Assembly (NCBI GenBank): GCA_902373525.1
Contig: CABKMN010000049.1
Location: 1-15,469 of the forward strand
DNA length: 15,469 nucleotides
Direction of reading: 5' to 3'
From: an uncultured Bilophila sp.
Lineage (GTDB): Bacteria; Desulfobacterota; Desulfovibrionia; Desulfovibrionales; Desulfovibrionaceae
A program made the position numbers and the translations under genes. Below the pieces are notes generated by a model. It ran no database searches, was not told the origin of the DNA, and saw nothing but the letters and a program-made list of their open reading frames with translations. Of this stretch, positions 1 to 6,799 are shown piece after piece (the stretch's first letter is position 1; the number at the start of each line of letters is the position of its first letter).

Positions 1-60
1 CCCTTCCCCCGTACCCCCTTCCCTCCTCCTTCAAAGACGTTCGCCCTTATCGAATCCCTC
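1..60 (+). repeat. Gene-end repeat, copy 1 (cut by window edge)
   Basis: This 60-nt stretch aligns without gaps to 4745-4804 at roughly 80% identity. The best-conserved core is GACGTTCG followed by CCTTATCGAATCCCTC. In the second copy it is the pyrimidine-rich right half of a hairpin-bearing repeat just after a plus-strand stop codon. By analogy a plus-strand gene probably ends just outside the window. No function is known to me. Confidence 0.6.
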
Positions 61-171
61 TTGTCGATGTTCCGCGTGGGCGCGAGGCCGGGGGCGGAAT
101 GCTCTTTCTTCTGGAAGAGGGAAATGGAAGAGGGAAGAGGAAAGAGGCCTTTTTTCAGATGGCTTTTCCAA

Positions 172-204
172 AAGATATAAAAAGACGAGGAACGAAGTTC
201 CTCG
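172..204 (-). terminator. Intrinsic terminator, minus strand
   Basis: CGAGGAAC (186-193) and GTTCCTCG (197-204) form a perfect 8-bp stem with a 3-nt loop. Read on the minus strand, the stem is followed by TCTTTTTATATC, a clear U-rich tail. It lies about 180 nt beyond the stop of the sigma-54 regulator and is the most likely end of that transcript. Confidence 0.75.
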
Positions 205-262
205 CCTCTCTTCATTGAAAAACATATCCCCAAAAGGGAACCATCCGACATCGACGGGGCGG

Positions 263-320
263 CCCGGAGCGCTCTCCGCGCCGAAAAAGCGGAGCGTTTC
301 GGTGCGGAGAGCGCTCCGGG
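263..320. repeat. Large inverted repeat (24-bp arms)
   Basis: Arms 263-286 and 297-320 are complementary over 24 positions with one G-T wobble (280/303) and a 10-nt loop. It lies between the stop of the regulator and its U-tailed terminator. No U-tract follows on either strand, so it is more likely an RNA-stabilising or repetitive palindromic element than a terminator. From 205 to 381 I see no gene, only this element and the hairpin at 336-358. Confidence 0.7.
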
Positions 321-330
321 ACGTTGCGCC

Positions 331-372
331 GGGGTCTGGGGGGCGGCTCGCCCCCCAGCCGCCGGAGGCATG
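331..372. repeat. Hairpin repeat ending in CCGCCGGAGGCAT, copy 1
   Basis: CTGGGGGGCG (336-345) and CGCCCCCCAG (349-358) pair perfectly around a 3-nt loop and are followed by CCGCCGGAGGCAT. The same ending, also behind G-rich hairpins, occurs at 6731-6792, where it supplies the ribosome binding site of a flavoprotein gene. Here no plus-strand gene follows; it abuts the 3' end of the minus-strand regulator. Confidence 0.55.
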
Positions 373-381
373 CCTTTCCCG

Positions 382-2295
382 CTATTGCTCCAGCCCGTAC
401 TTCCTGATCTTCCTGTATAACGTCGGACGGCTGACGCCGAGGGCGGCGGACACCCGACTGACGTTGCCGTCGAAGCGGACGAGGGCGGCGGCGATGGCCT
501 GCCGCTCGATGACTTCGAGGGTGGCCTGCCCGGAGAGCCCGGACAGGGAAAGCCCCTCGTTCATGAGGTCCGCGATGCCGAAGTGCTCGGGACGCAGGGG
601 TCCGCCCTCCGCCAGATGCACCGCGCGCTCCACCGCGTTTTCAAGCTGCCGGATGTTGCCCGGCCACGCGTAGTTCAGGATCGCCTCCGCCGTCTCGGGA
701 AGCAGCGGCACCGGAGGCCGGTTCAGGCGCAGCTCGTGCCGGTGGATGAAGTGCGAGGCCAGCGGCAGGATGTCCTCCCGGCGGTCGCGCAGGGAGGGCA
801 CGAGGATGTTCAGCGTGCTGATCCGGTAGTAGAGGTCGGCCCGGAACTTGTGCTGCGCGATGCCCTGCTTCAGGTCCTTGTTCGTCGCGGAAATGATGCG
901 GAGATCGACCGGGACCGTCCGCAGACCGCCCACCCGCTGGATTTCCCCGGTCTGGAGCACCCGCAGGAGCTTGACCTGCATGTCGAAGGGCATGTCCCCG
1001 ATCTCGTCGAGGAACAGCGTGCCCGTGTCCGCCAGCTCGAACTTGCCCGGACGCCCGCCCTTCTGCGCGCCCGTAAACGCCCCTTCCTCATAGCCGAAAA
1101 GCTCGCTCTCCAGCAGTTCCTTGGGGATCGCCCCGCAGTTGATCGCCACGAAGGGACGGTTCCGGCGGTCGCCGTCGTTGTGGATCGCCTGCGCGAACAG
1201 CTCCTTGCCCGTGCCCGTCTCGCCGTAGAGCAGGACCGGGGCCGTGCTGCCCGCCGCGATGTGGGCGAGGTGCAGCGCCGAACGCAGGGTTTCGCTCGTC
1301 CCGAGGATGGAGTCGAAGGTGAAATGCGCGTGCGCCCCGGTCATCTCCACCGCCATACGCATCATTTCCTTCTTTTCCATCACCGTGAACAGCCCGCCGA
1401 CCAGCTCGCCGCTGTTCATGCGGATGGGATCGAGCGAGGCGAAGTGCGTTCCCCCGCTGCGCCGGGCGAGGATTTCACGGGCGCGGAACCCCTTGCCGTC
1501 CTTGAGATAGTCCGTGATGTTGTAGCTTTCGCCCACGGTTTCCTCAAACGGCTTGCCCTCGCAGCCGGGCGGGAGCTTCAGGAGCTTGCGGGCCGTGCGG
1601 TTGGCCTCCACGATGCGGCCCTCCGGGTTCACGGTCACGATGCCGCGCGAATCCGACTCCACCAGCGCCCGCATATACTGGTTCTTGATCGCCAGCTCGC
1701 GGATGCGCTCCCGCTCGCGGAGCTGCGCCGTGACCGTTTCCGCCGCCTGCCGCACGAGGCCCAGCGTGTGGACGTGCATCATGTCCGAATTGCCGCTCAG
1801 GGAGATGGCCCCCAGCACCCCGTTCCCGTCCGGGGAGAAGACCGGCGCGCCCGCGTTGCTGATCTTGCGGACCTGCGCGGAATACATCCGGTCGCCGGGC
1901 AGGAAGACCGGGATGCGCTCCTCAAGGGACAGGCCGATGGCGCAGGTCCCGATGTCGCGCTCGGTCCAGCGGTAGCCGGGCACGCACCGCCGCCGCTTGA
2001 AGTGCTCCACAAGGTCGGGATCGCCCACGACGTAAAGGACATAGCCCTCCGCATCCGCAAGGGCCATGCAGAAGCCGGTATCCTTGAGCAGGCGGTACAG
2101 GGAATCGATCTGCTCCTTGGCCAGCGCGTAGAAGACGCGCTGGGACTCGATGCGCTCCCGCAACTGATCGTCGGTGAGCCGGGCGGATTCGGGCGCGCCG
2201 TCGAGGTGGGGGTCCACGCCGTAGCGGGCCGAGCGATCCAGCGAGCGCTGGATGATGATTTCGAGGTCGGGGAGGCTTCGCAAGCTGTTCAGCAT
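382..2295 (-). CDS. Sigma-54-dependent transcriptional activator, AcoR-type (GAF-PAS-AAA+-Fis)
   Basis: This is an enhancer-binding activator of 637 aa that remodels sigma-54 RNA polymerase. An N-terminal GAF-like sensor spans about residues 60-190 and a PAS domain about 205-315. The AAA+ core has Walker A GETGTGKE (358-365), the sigma-54-contacting GAFTGA loop (405-410) and Walker B TLFLDEIGD (426-434). A Fis-type helix-turn-helix occupies the last 33 residues. The start at 2295 is chosen because AGGTGAAGG lies just upstream on the minus strand; a longer frame to 2424 would run through the inverted repeats and has no good ribosome site. It is divergent from tctBAC, and the intervening region holds a sigma-54 promoter plus three matching inverted repeats, so tctBAC is its obvious target. 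The effector is unknown; a small carboxylate or amino acid is inferred. Confidence 0.93.
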   Translation of the reverse strand: MLNSLRSLPDLEIIIQRSLDRSARYGVDPHLDGAPESARLTDDQLRERIESQRVFYALAKEQIDSLYRLLKDTGFCMALADAEGYVLYVVGDPDLVEHFKRRRCVPGYRWTERDIGTCAIGLSLEERIPVFLPGDRMYSAQVRKISNAGAPVFSPDGNGVLGAISLSGNSDMMHVHTLGLVRQAAETVTAQLRERERIRELAIKNQYMRALVESDSRGIVTVNPEGRIVEANRTARKLLKLPPGCEGKPFEETVGESYNITDYLKDGKGFRAREILARRSGGTHFASLDPIRMNSGELVGGLFTVMEKKEMMRMAVEMTGAHAHFTFDSILGTSETLRSALHLAHIAAGSTAPVLLYGETGTGKELFAQAIHNDGDRRNRPFVAINCGAIPKELLESELFGYEEGAFTGAQKGGRPGKFELADTGTLFLDEIGDMPFDMQVKLLRVLQTGEIQRVGGLRTVPVDLRIISATNKDLKQGIAQHKFRADLYYRISTLNILVPSLRDRREDILPLASHFIHRHELRLNRPPVPLLPETAEAILNYAWPGNIRQLENAVERAVHLAEGGPLRPEHFGIADLMNEGLSLSGLSGQATLEVIERQAIAAALVRFDGNVSRVSAALGVSRPTLYRKIRKYGLEQ

Positions 2296-2305
2296 GGCCT
2301 TCACC

Positions 2306-2322
2306 TGTAATGTTTCATTACA
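2306..2322. promoter_or_regulatory. Putative activator site 1 (perfect inverted repeat)
   Basis: TGTAATG-TTT-CATTACA is a perfect 7-3-7 inverted repeat. It is the most symmetric of three related 17-bp sites in the divergent region and begins 11 bp upstream of the regulator start codon. Binding there could also repress the regulator gene. Its centre is about 225 bp upstream of the predicted tctB transcription start. Confidence 0.75.
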
Positions 2323-2323
2323 C

Positions 2324-2340
2324 TGTATTCTTTCGTTACA
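2324..2340. promoter_or_regulatory. Putative activator site 2
   Basis: TGTATTC-TTT-CGTTACA has the same spacer and right arm class as site 1. Its centre is exactly 18 bp from that of site 1. The two sites together look like a tandem enhancer for an oligomeric activator. Confidence 0.7.
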
Positions 2341-2418
2341 CTTTTTCGAGAAACCAGCCAAAACGCCCGGCCCGGCTTGTCCGGCGGGTTTCCTTTTTGT
2401 GCCACAACAGCGTCGTAT

Positions 2419-2435
2419 TGTCACGTTTCATTACA
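2419..2435. promoter_or_regulatory. Putative activator site 3
   Basis: TGTCACG-TTT-CATTACA matches sites 1 and 2. Its centre (2427) is 95 bp from that of site 2, about nine helical turns, and about 112 bp upstream of the predicted tctB transcription start. That is a typical enhancer distance for sigma-54 activators. Confidence 0.7.
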
Positions 2436-2512
2436 GCCCCTAGCGGGTTGAAATGACGCGCTTTTCTCATAACCCATTCTACTCGTTCGATATGATCTGA
2501 CGTCGTCTTTTT

Positions 2513-2528
2513 TGGCACAATACCTGCT
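2513..2528 (+). promoter_or_regulatory. Sigma-54 (-24/-12) promoter for tctBAC
   Basis: TGGCAC-N5-CTGCT carries the invariant GG (2514-2515) and GC (2526-2527) at the required spacing and matches the RpoN consensus except for one base in the -12 element. Transcription would start near 2539, giving a leader of about 118 nt before tctB. The leader holds two small hairpins (2540-2557 and 2565-2579). Its position downstream of the three activator sites and opposite an AAA+ activator makes the call strong. Confidence 0.88.
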
Positions 2529-2656
2529 CTAACAGGAACGGGCGAGGGGAAACGCCCACGGAATGCGGCCCGAGGCCGCGAGAGAAAAAACACATCGTTC
2601 GCATCAGGGGATTGTATCGAGAACCTTTTTTTCCGCGCATCACAGGGGAGACGCAC

Positions 2657-3169
2657 ATGGGCAGGCTGTTACGACGAAATGTCTGGATCGAAGCGGGCAT
2701 AAGCCTCTTCCTCATGTTCTTTTTCATCTACTTCTACTGTCATATCGACGGCTGGGTCATCGAGAGCATGCCGTCCACCATCAGCCCCGCCTTCTTCCCC
2801 TCCATCGTCACCATCGTCCTCATCGCCATGAGCGTCCTGCTCGTCGGCTTCGCGCTCCGGGCGCTGCGCCACATGCTCGCGGGCACCGTGGACGACGAGC
2901 GCCTCGAACTTCAGGAAGGCGGCGAAGAGGCCGGGCGCTTCGTGGCCCTCGCCGGATACGTCGGCATCCTGTTCCTGTACCTCATCGGGCTCGAATACGT
3001 CGGGTTCGTCTATTCCACGCCGGTCGTCATGTTCCTCGTTTCGGTGATGCTCGGCCTGCGGCACTGGTTGATCGGCATCGTGTGCTACGTGCTGTTCACG
3101 CTCGCCCTCGACTATGTGGCCTTCCACTTCATGCAGATCATCCTGCCGACCGGCGTCTTGTTCGGTTAG
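2657..3169 (+). CDS. tctB: Tripartite tricarboxylate transporter small membrane subunit TctB
   Basis: This 170-aa membrane protein has about four hydrophobic segments: near residues 12-30, 45-70, 95-115 and 120-165. It has the size, topology and position of the small TctB subunit that pairs with TctA in the inner membrane. AGGGGAG lies 6 nt before the ATG at 2657. An in-frame ATG at 2612 lacks such a site and would add a polar N-terminus, so I reject it. The acidic loop around residues 78-92 fits the cytoplasmic loop common in TctB. It is the first gene behind the sigma-54 promoter, and tctA follows 21 nt after its stop. TctB sequences are poorly conserved, so the call rests partly on context. 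Confidence 0.88.
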   Translation: MGRLLRRNVWIEAGISLFLMFFFIYFYCHIDGWVIESMPSTISPAFFPSIVTIVLIAMSVLLVGFALRALRHMLAGTVDDERLELQEGGEEAGRFVALAGYVGILFLYLIGLEYVGFVYSTPVVMFLVSVMLGLRHWLIGIVCYVLFTLALDYVAFHFMQIILPTGVLFG

Positions 3170-3190
3170 GCCAACACGGGAGCAGGCAAC

Positions 3191-4699
3191 ATGTTCGCAG
3201 ACATCTGTACGGGACTCATCTCCATCCTCACCCCGGAAACCATCGGCGCGGTCGCGCTCGGCATCTTCACGGGGCTGATGTTCGGGGCCATCCCCGGCAT
3301 CTCGGGCATCATGGCCATTTCCATCCTCCTGCCGCTGACCTTCTACGTCAGCCCGCTGGTGGGCATCCCCATGCTGCTCGGCATCTACAAGGCCAGCATG
3401 TTCGGCGGCTCGATCACCGCCGTACTGCTCAACACCCCCGGCGCGCCGCCGGCGGTCTGCACCGCGATGGACGGCTTTCCCCTGACCAAACAGGGCAAGG
3501 CGGGCAAGGGCCTCAACGCGGCGCTGGTGGGTTCGGTGTTCGGGGACACGTTCAGCAACCTCCTGCTCATCTGCGTGGCGGCCCCGCTGTCCTACCTGAC
3601 CCTCAAGGTCGGCCCGGTCGAACAGTGCAGCCTCATCCTGCTGGCGCTGACCGTGGTGGGCAGCATCTCCGGCTCCTCGATCCTCAAGGGCGTCATCTGC
3701 GCGGGCGTGGGCATCCTGCTGGCGACCGTGGGCGTCTCCGGCACCTCCGGGGCCATGCGCTTCACCTTTGAAAACGAAAACCTCATGGCGGGCATCGCGC
3801 TGATCCCTATGGTCATCGGCCTCCTGTGCCTGCCCGAAGTCATCCATCAGGCCTGTTCCGGCATCCGCAAGACCTTCGAGCAGCAGTTCGACCTGTCCGG
3901 CGAAAACGGCCGCCTGTCGTGGCGGGAAATCAAGGAACGCATTCCGGTCCTGCTCCGCTCCTCGATCATCGGCTCGATCATCGGCGCGATGCCGGGCCTC
4001 GGGGCGTCGCCCGCCGCCTACATGGCCTATTCCGAGGCGCAGCGCACCTCGAAGCATCCCGAACGCTTCGGCAAGGGCGCGATTGAAGGGGTCATGGCTC
4101 CCGAAGCGGCGAACAACGCCGTGACCGGCTCCGCGATGATCCCCCTGCTGACCCTCGGCATCCCCGGCGACGACGTGACCGCCGTGCTCATGGGCGCGTT
4201 CCTCATTCAGGGCATCACCCCCGGACCCAACATCTTCTTCGAGAACACCACGGTGGTCTACGGCATCTTCGGGTCGCTCATCCTCTGCGACATCCTGCTC
4301 TACGTCATCGCCAAGCTCGGCTTCAAGGCCTGGATCAGGATCACGCAGCTTCCGAAGCACATCATCTTCTCGACCGTGACCATCTTCGCCTTCGTCGGGA
4401 CGTATTCCATCAACCAGAGCCTGTTCGACATCCTGTGCCTCATCCTGTTCGGCATCCTCGGCTACGGCATGCGCCGCTTCCAGTTCCCCGCCGGGCCGAT
4501 GATCATCGGCTTCATCCTCGGGCCGCTGCTGGAATCCGCCTTCGACCAGACCATGACCCTTTCCGACGGCAGCTTCATGATCTTCCTCGAAAGCCCGGTC
4601 GCCGTCGTCCTCCTCCTGCTCACCGTCGCCGCCGTCGTCAGCATCATGCGCGCACGGCTCCGCCGCTCCAAGCTCGCCGAGCTGGCGCAGGAAGGATAG
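3191..4699 (+). CDS. tctA: Tripartite tricarboxylate transporter large membrane subunit TctA
   Basis: This is the main transport subunit, 502 aa with about 11-12 hydrophobic helices, of full family length. Recognisable TctA signatures are GAIPGISGIM (32-41), FGGSITAVLLNTPGAPPAV (71-89) followed by a DGFP motif, and the second inverted-repeat half GAMPGLGASPAAYMAYSEA (265-283). After these come GVMAPEAANNA (300-310), TLGIPGDD (321-328) and GITPGP (341-346). The family moves small carboxylates such as citrate, tartrate or aromatic acids, driven by an ion gradient and fed by a periplasmic TctC. The ATG at 3191 has GGAG about 8 nt upstream. Codons 382-502 are duplicated as a damaged fragment at 9638-9993. 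Confidence 0.96.
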   Translation: MFADICTGLISILTPETIGAVALGIFTGLMFGAIPGISGIMAISILLPLTFYVSPLVGIPMLLGIYKASMFGGSITAVLLNTPGAPPAVCTAMDGFPLTKQGKAGKGLNAALVGSVFGDTFSNLLLICVAAPLSYLTLKVGPVEQCSLILLALTVVGSISGSSILKGVICAGVGILLATVGVSGTSGAMRFTFENENLMAGIALIPMVIGLLCLPEVIHQACSGIRKTFEQQFDLSGENGRLSWREIKERIPVLLRSSIIGSIIGAMPGLGASPAAYMAYSEAQRTSKHPERFGKGAIEGVMAPEAANNAVTGSAMIPLLTLGIPGDDVTAVLMGAFLIQGITPGPNIFFENTTVVYGIFGSLILCDILLYVIAKLGFKAWIRITQLPKHIIFSTVTIFAFVGTYSINQSLFDILCLILFGILGYGMRRFQFPAGPMIIGFILGPLLESAFDQTMTLSDGSFMIFLESPVAVVLLLLTVAAVVSIMRARLRRSKLAELAQEG

Positions 4700-4706
4700 A
4701 AAAAAC

Positions 4707-4804
4707 GGGGGAGGGGAGAGGAAACCCTTCTGGAGAAGGGTTGTCCCCTCCCCCGGACCCCCACCCCTCTCTTTCCCAAGACGTTCGTCCTTATCGAATC
4801 CCTC
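4707..4804 (+). repeat. Gene-end hairpin repeat, copy 2 (between tctA and tctC)
   Basis: An outer stem GGGGGAGGGGA (4707-4717) / TCCCCTCCCCC (4744-4754) encloses an inner stem AACCCTTC (4723-4730) / GAAGGGTT (4735-4742). A pyrimidine tract and the GACGTTCG...TTATCGAATCCCTC segment shared with 1-60 follow. It could attenuate transcription between tctA and tctC and so set the excess of one subunit over another. There is no run of T, so classical termination is uncertain. From 4805 to 4953 I see no further gene or promoter. Confidence 0.7.
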
Positions 4805-4953
4805 ATCCGGGGCTTTCGGGAAGGCGGAAGGAAGGAAGGAGGCGGGGAGAAAAAGAAAGGAGATATCCTTTCGGGAAACGTGGAGGAGCGGCGCGCACCG
4901 AGTCGCGGCGCATCACATACGATTGGCAACCTTCAACACAGGGGAGACAGTTT

Positions 4954-5931
4954 ATGTTCAAGACTCTTCGCACCGCACTGTTCGGCATGGGCGCGTTTTT
5001 GCTGGCCGGCGGGCTGCTGTCCGTTCCGGCGCAGGCCGCCGACTATCCGACCAAACCCATCCAGCTCGTGAGCCCCTACGGCGCGGGCGGCGACTCCGAC
5101 CTCACGGCCCGCGTGTGGGCCGAATTCGCCAAAAAGAAGCTCGGCCAGCCCGTCGTGGTGGTCAACAAGACCGGCGGGGGCGGGCTGACCGGCAGCCTCT
5201 TCGCCGCCAAGGCCAAGCCCGACGGCTACACCCTGTTCCTCGCGCAGGCGGGCCCGAACATCATCATCCCGCTCACCGCCAAGGGCGCGAACTACGGCTT
5301 CGACAGCTTCGACTACATCGCCCGCGTCATGCTCGCCAACTGCGCCGTGGTCGTGAGCAAGGACTCCCCCTACAAGACCCTCAAGGAATTTGAGGAAGCC
5401 GCCAAGAAGGAACCCGGCAAGCTCGTCTTCGCCAGCCCCGCCGCCACCTCGTGGCTGACCTTCGCCATGCGCAACTGGTTCACCAGCACCGGCGTCAAGG
5501 TCAAGCAGGTCGAATACAAGAGCGGCGGCGAAGCGGCCACCGCCGTGCTCGGCGGGCACGCCGACATGACCTTCCTCTTCCCCCAGAACTACGCGCCCAT
5601 GGCCTCCGCCGACAAGCTGAGAATCCTCGCCATCGGCACCAAGAGCGACGTGTACCCCGACGCCCCCACCTTCGCGGAGCAGGGCTATCAGGGCAACTAC
5701 TACGGCTGGGCGGGCATCGCCGCTCCCAAGGGCACGCCCAAGGAAATCCTCGACCGCCTCGCCGCCATCTCCGAAGAGATCGTGAAGGACCCCGAGTACA
5801 TCAAGGCCATCAAGAACATGAACGCCTCCCCCGACTTCACCACCGGCGACGTCTGGATGAAGCAGCTCAAGGATCAGTACGCCGAAATGAACAAGGTCCT
5901 TACCGACCTCGGCCTCACCAACAGGAAGTAG
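4954..5931 (+). CDS. tctC: Periplasmic solute-binding protein TctC (Bug family)
   Basis: This is the extracytoplasmic receptor of the Tct system, 325 aa. A signal peptide is evident: charged MFKTLR, hydrophobic core 8-24, and AQA cleavage site after residue 28. The mature start DYPTKPIQLVSPYGAGGDSD is the classical Bug/TctC N-terminus, followed by LGQPVVVVNKTGGGGLTG, and the fold continues to the usual length. GGGGAG lies 7 nt before the ATG at 4954, in a context (CACAGGGGAGAC) also found before tctB. Bug proteins grip the substrate carboxylate through ordered waters and main-chain contacts, so specificity cannot be read here. tctC sits 254 nt after tctA, behind a hairpin repeat, and may have separate expression. 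Confidence 0.95.
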   Translation: MFKTLRTALFGMGAFLLAGGLLSVPAQAADYPTKPIQLVSPYGAGGDSDLTARVWAEFAKKKLGQPVVVVNKTGGGGLTGSLFAAKAKPDGYTLFLAQAGPNIIIPLTAKGANYGFDSFDYIARVMLANCAVVVSKDSPYKTLKEFEEAAKKEPGKLVFASPAATSWLTFAMRNWFTSTGVKVKQVEYKSGGEAATAVLGGHADMTFLFPQNYAPMASADKLRILAIGTKSDVYPDAPTFAEQGYQGNYYGWAGIAAPKGTPKEILDRLAAISEEIVKDPEYIKAIKNMNASPDFTTGDVWMKQLKDQYAEMNKVLTDLGLTNRK

Positions 5932-5939
5932 ACCCCATT

Positions 5940-5999
5940 CCGGGGGAGGGACGGTCCCTCCCCCGGACGGAAGGGCGGTGGTCCCCCCTTGCCGCCCTT
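5940..5999 (+). terminator. Tandem hairpins after tctC
   Basis: CCGGGGGAGGGA (5940-5951) and TCCCTCCCCCGG (5955-5966) form a perfect 12-bp stem with a 3-nt loop, 8 nt after the tctC stop. A second stem, AAGGGCGG (5971-5978) / CCGCCCTT (5992-5999), follows. No T-run follows, so this is either a weak or factor-dependent terminator or a 3'-end stabiliser. Confidence 0.5.
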
Positions 6000-6007
6000 C
6001 CCCTCCC

Positions 6008-6080
6008 TCCTTTGCGCCCTGTCTCGGGCATCCCGTCCTCCCCCCCTCTGTTGGGGCGCCTCGGGGCAGGACGCAAAGGA
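6008..6080 (+). other. Long-range inverted repeat in the ridA leader
   Basis: 6008-6021 (TCCTTTGCGCCCTG) is complementary to 6067-6080 at 13 of 14 positions, enclosing 45 nt that can fold further (CCCCC with GGGG). It lies 60 nt before the ridA start. It may be a structured leader or a decayed repeat. I do not recognise it as a known riboswitch. Confidence 0.4.
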
Positions 6081-6139
6081 AGGACCCCTTCCTCAACCGG
6101 CAACCCACGGGCATGTCCCCAAACCGCAGGAGCGCAGCT

Positions 6140-6520
6140 ATGTCCATCAAACGTTACGGCACCCCCACCAAACCCGGCGCCCTTCCCTTCTCCAAAGCGG
6201 CCGGAGCCGACGGCTGGCTCTTCGTCAGCGGTCAGGTTCCCCGCGACGCCGACGGCGAAATCGTCACCGGCAACATCACCGTGCAGGCCCGCGTCGCCCT
6301 CGAAAACCTCAAAAAGGTCCTCGAATCCGCGGGCTACTCCCTCGAAGACGTCGTGCGCGTCAACGTCTTCCTCGACGACCCCCGCGACTTCGCCGGGTTC
6401 AACAAGGTCTACGCCCAGTTCTTCACCGCGGAACACGCCCCCGCCCGCGTCTGCGTGCAGGCCAGCATGATGAGCGACCTCCGCGTCGAAGTCGACTGCG
6501 TCGCGTACAAGAAAGACTAG
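6140..6520 (+). CDS. ridA: RidA family reactive imine/enamine deaminase
   Basis: This 126-aa protein belongs to the YjgF/YER057c/UK114 family, whose members hydrolyse imines and enamines such as 2-aminoacrylate released by PLP enzymes or amino-acid-oxidising flavoenzymes. Family marks are FVSGQVPRDADGEIV, the NLKKVLESAGYSLEDVVRVN helix-strand, and PARVCVQAS with the catalytic-type arginine. Near the C-terminus comes VEVDCVA, carrying the partner glutamate of canonical RidA (VEIEAIA in well-studied members). AGGAG sits 7 nt before the ATG at 6140; upstream in-frame ATGs would add a poorly conserved leader. Its place between a transporter and an amine-dehydrogenase operon suggests it clears the imino product of that enzyme. 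Confidence 0.93.
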   Translation: MSIKRYGTPTKPGALPFSKAAGADGWLFVSGQVPRDADGEIVTGNITVQARVALENLKKVLESAGYSLEDVVRVNVFLDDPRDFAGFNKVYAQFFTAEHAPARVCVQASMMSDLRVEVDCVAYKKD

Positions 6521-6527
6521 GAAGATT

Positions 6528-6602
6528 GGGGAAGGGGGAGGAAGCCTTTCTTCAGAAAGGTTCCCTCCCCCTTTCCCAAACCCCACCCCCTCCCAAGACT
6601 TT
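6528..6602 (+). repeat. Gene-end hairpin repeat, copy 3 (after ridA)
   Basis: Outer stem AGGGGGAGG (6533-6541) / CCTCCCCCT (6564-6572) encloses CCTTTC (6545-6550) / GAAAGG (6555-6560). The tail CCCAAACCCCACCCCCTCCCAAGACTTTCG resembles the copy at 4707-4804. It starts 8 nt after the ridA stop. Between 6603 and 6730 I see no gene or convincing promoter. Confidence 0.65.
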
Positions 6603-6730
6603 CGTAACGGGGACGGGGGCATATCTGACAAACAGGGCGGGCACATCGGGCTTTCCTCACGGAAACGCCTGACGCCCACAGGACGGCGGACGACGGGGCG
6701 CAGCCGCGGCGTTCGACGCTCTGAGGGGGT

Positions 6731-6792
6731 CCGGGGGGAATCATTCCCCCCGGGCAGGGTCAAGGGGCGGCAGCTCCTTGCCGCCGGAGGCA
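6731..6792 (+). repeat. Double hairpin repeat that supplies a ribosome binding site, copy 2
   Basis: CCGGGGGGAA (6731-6740) pairs with TTCCCCCCGG (6744-6753), then GGCGGCA (6766-6772) pairs with TGCCGCC (6779-6785). The next bases, GGAGG (6786-6790), are the ribosome site of the flavoprotein starting at 6800. The ending CCGCCGGAGGCAT is identical to that at 359-371. The hairpin touching the ribosome site could affect translation. Confidence 0.6.
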
Positions 6793-6799
6793 TTCTCTT

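Noticed and set aside
583..2310. Long plus-strand open frame opposite the activator gene
   Set aside because: It is a GC-driven shadow of a gene with clear AAA+ motifs on the other strand; its product is arginine, valine and histidine rich and resembles nothing.
2296..2424. Longer start for the sigma-54 activator, adding 43 residues
   Set aside because: It would cover all three inverted repeats, encodes a low-complexity basic leader and has no ribosome site, whereas the ATG at 2295 has AGGTGAAGG just upstream.
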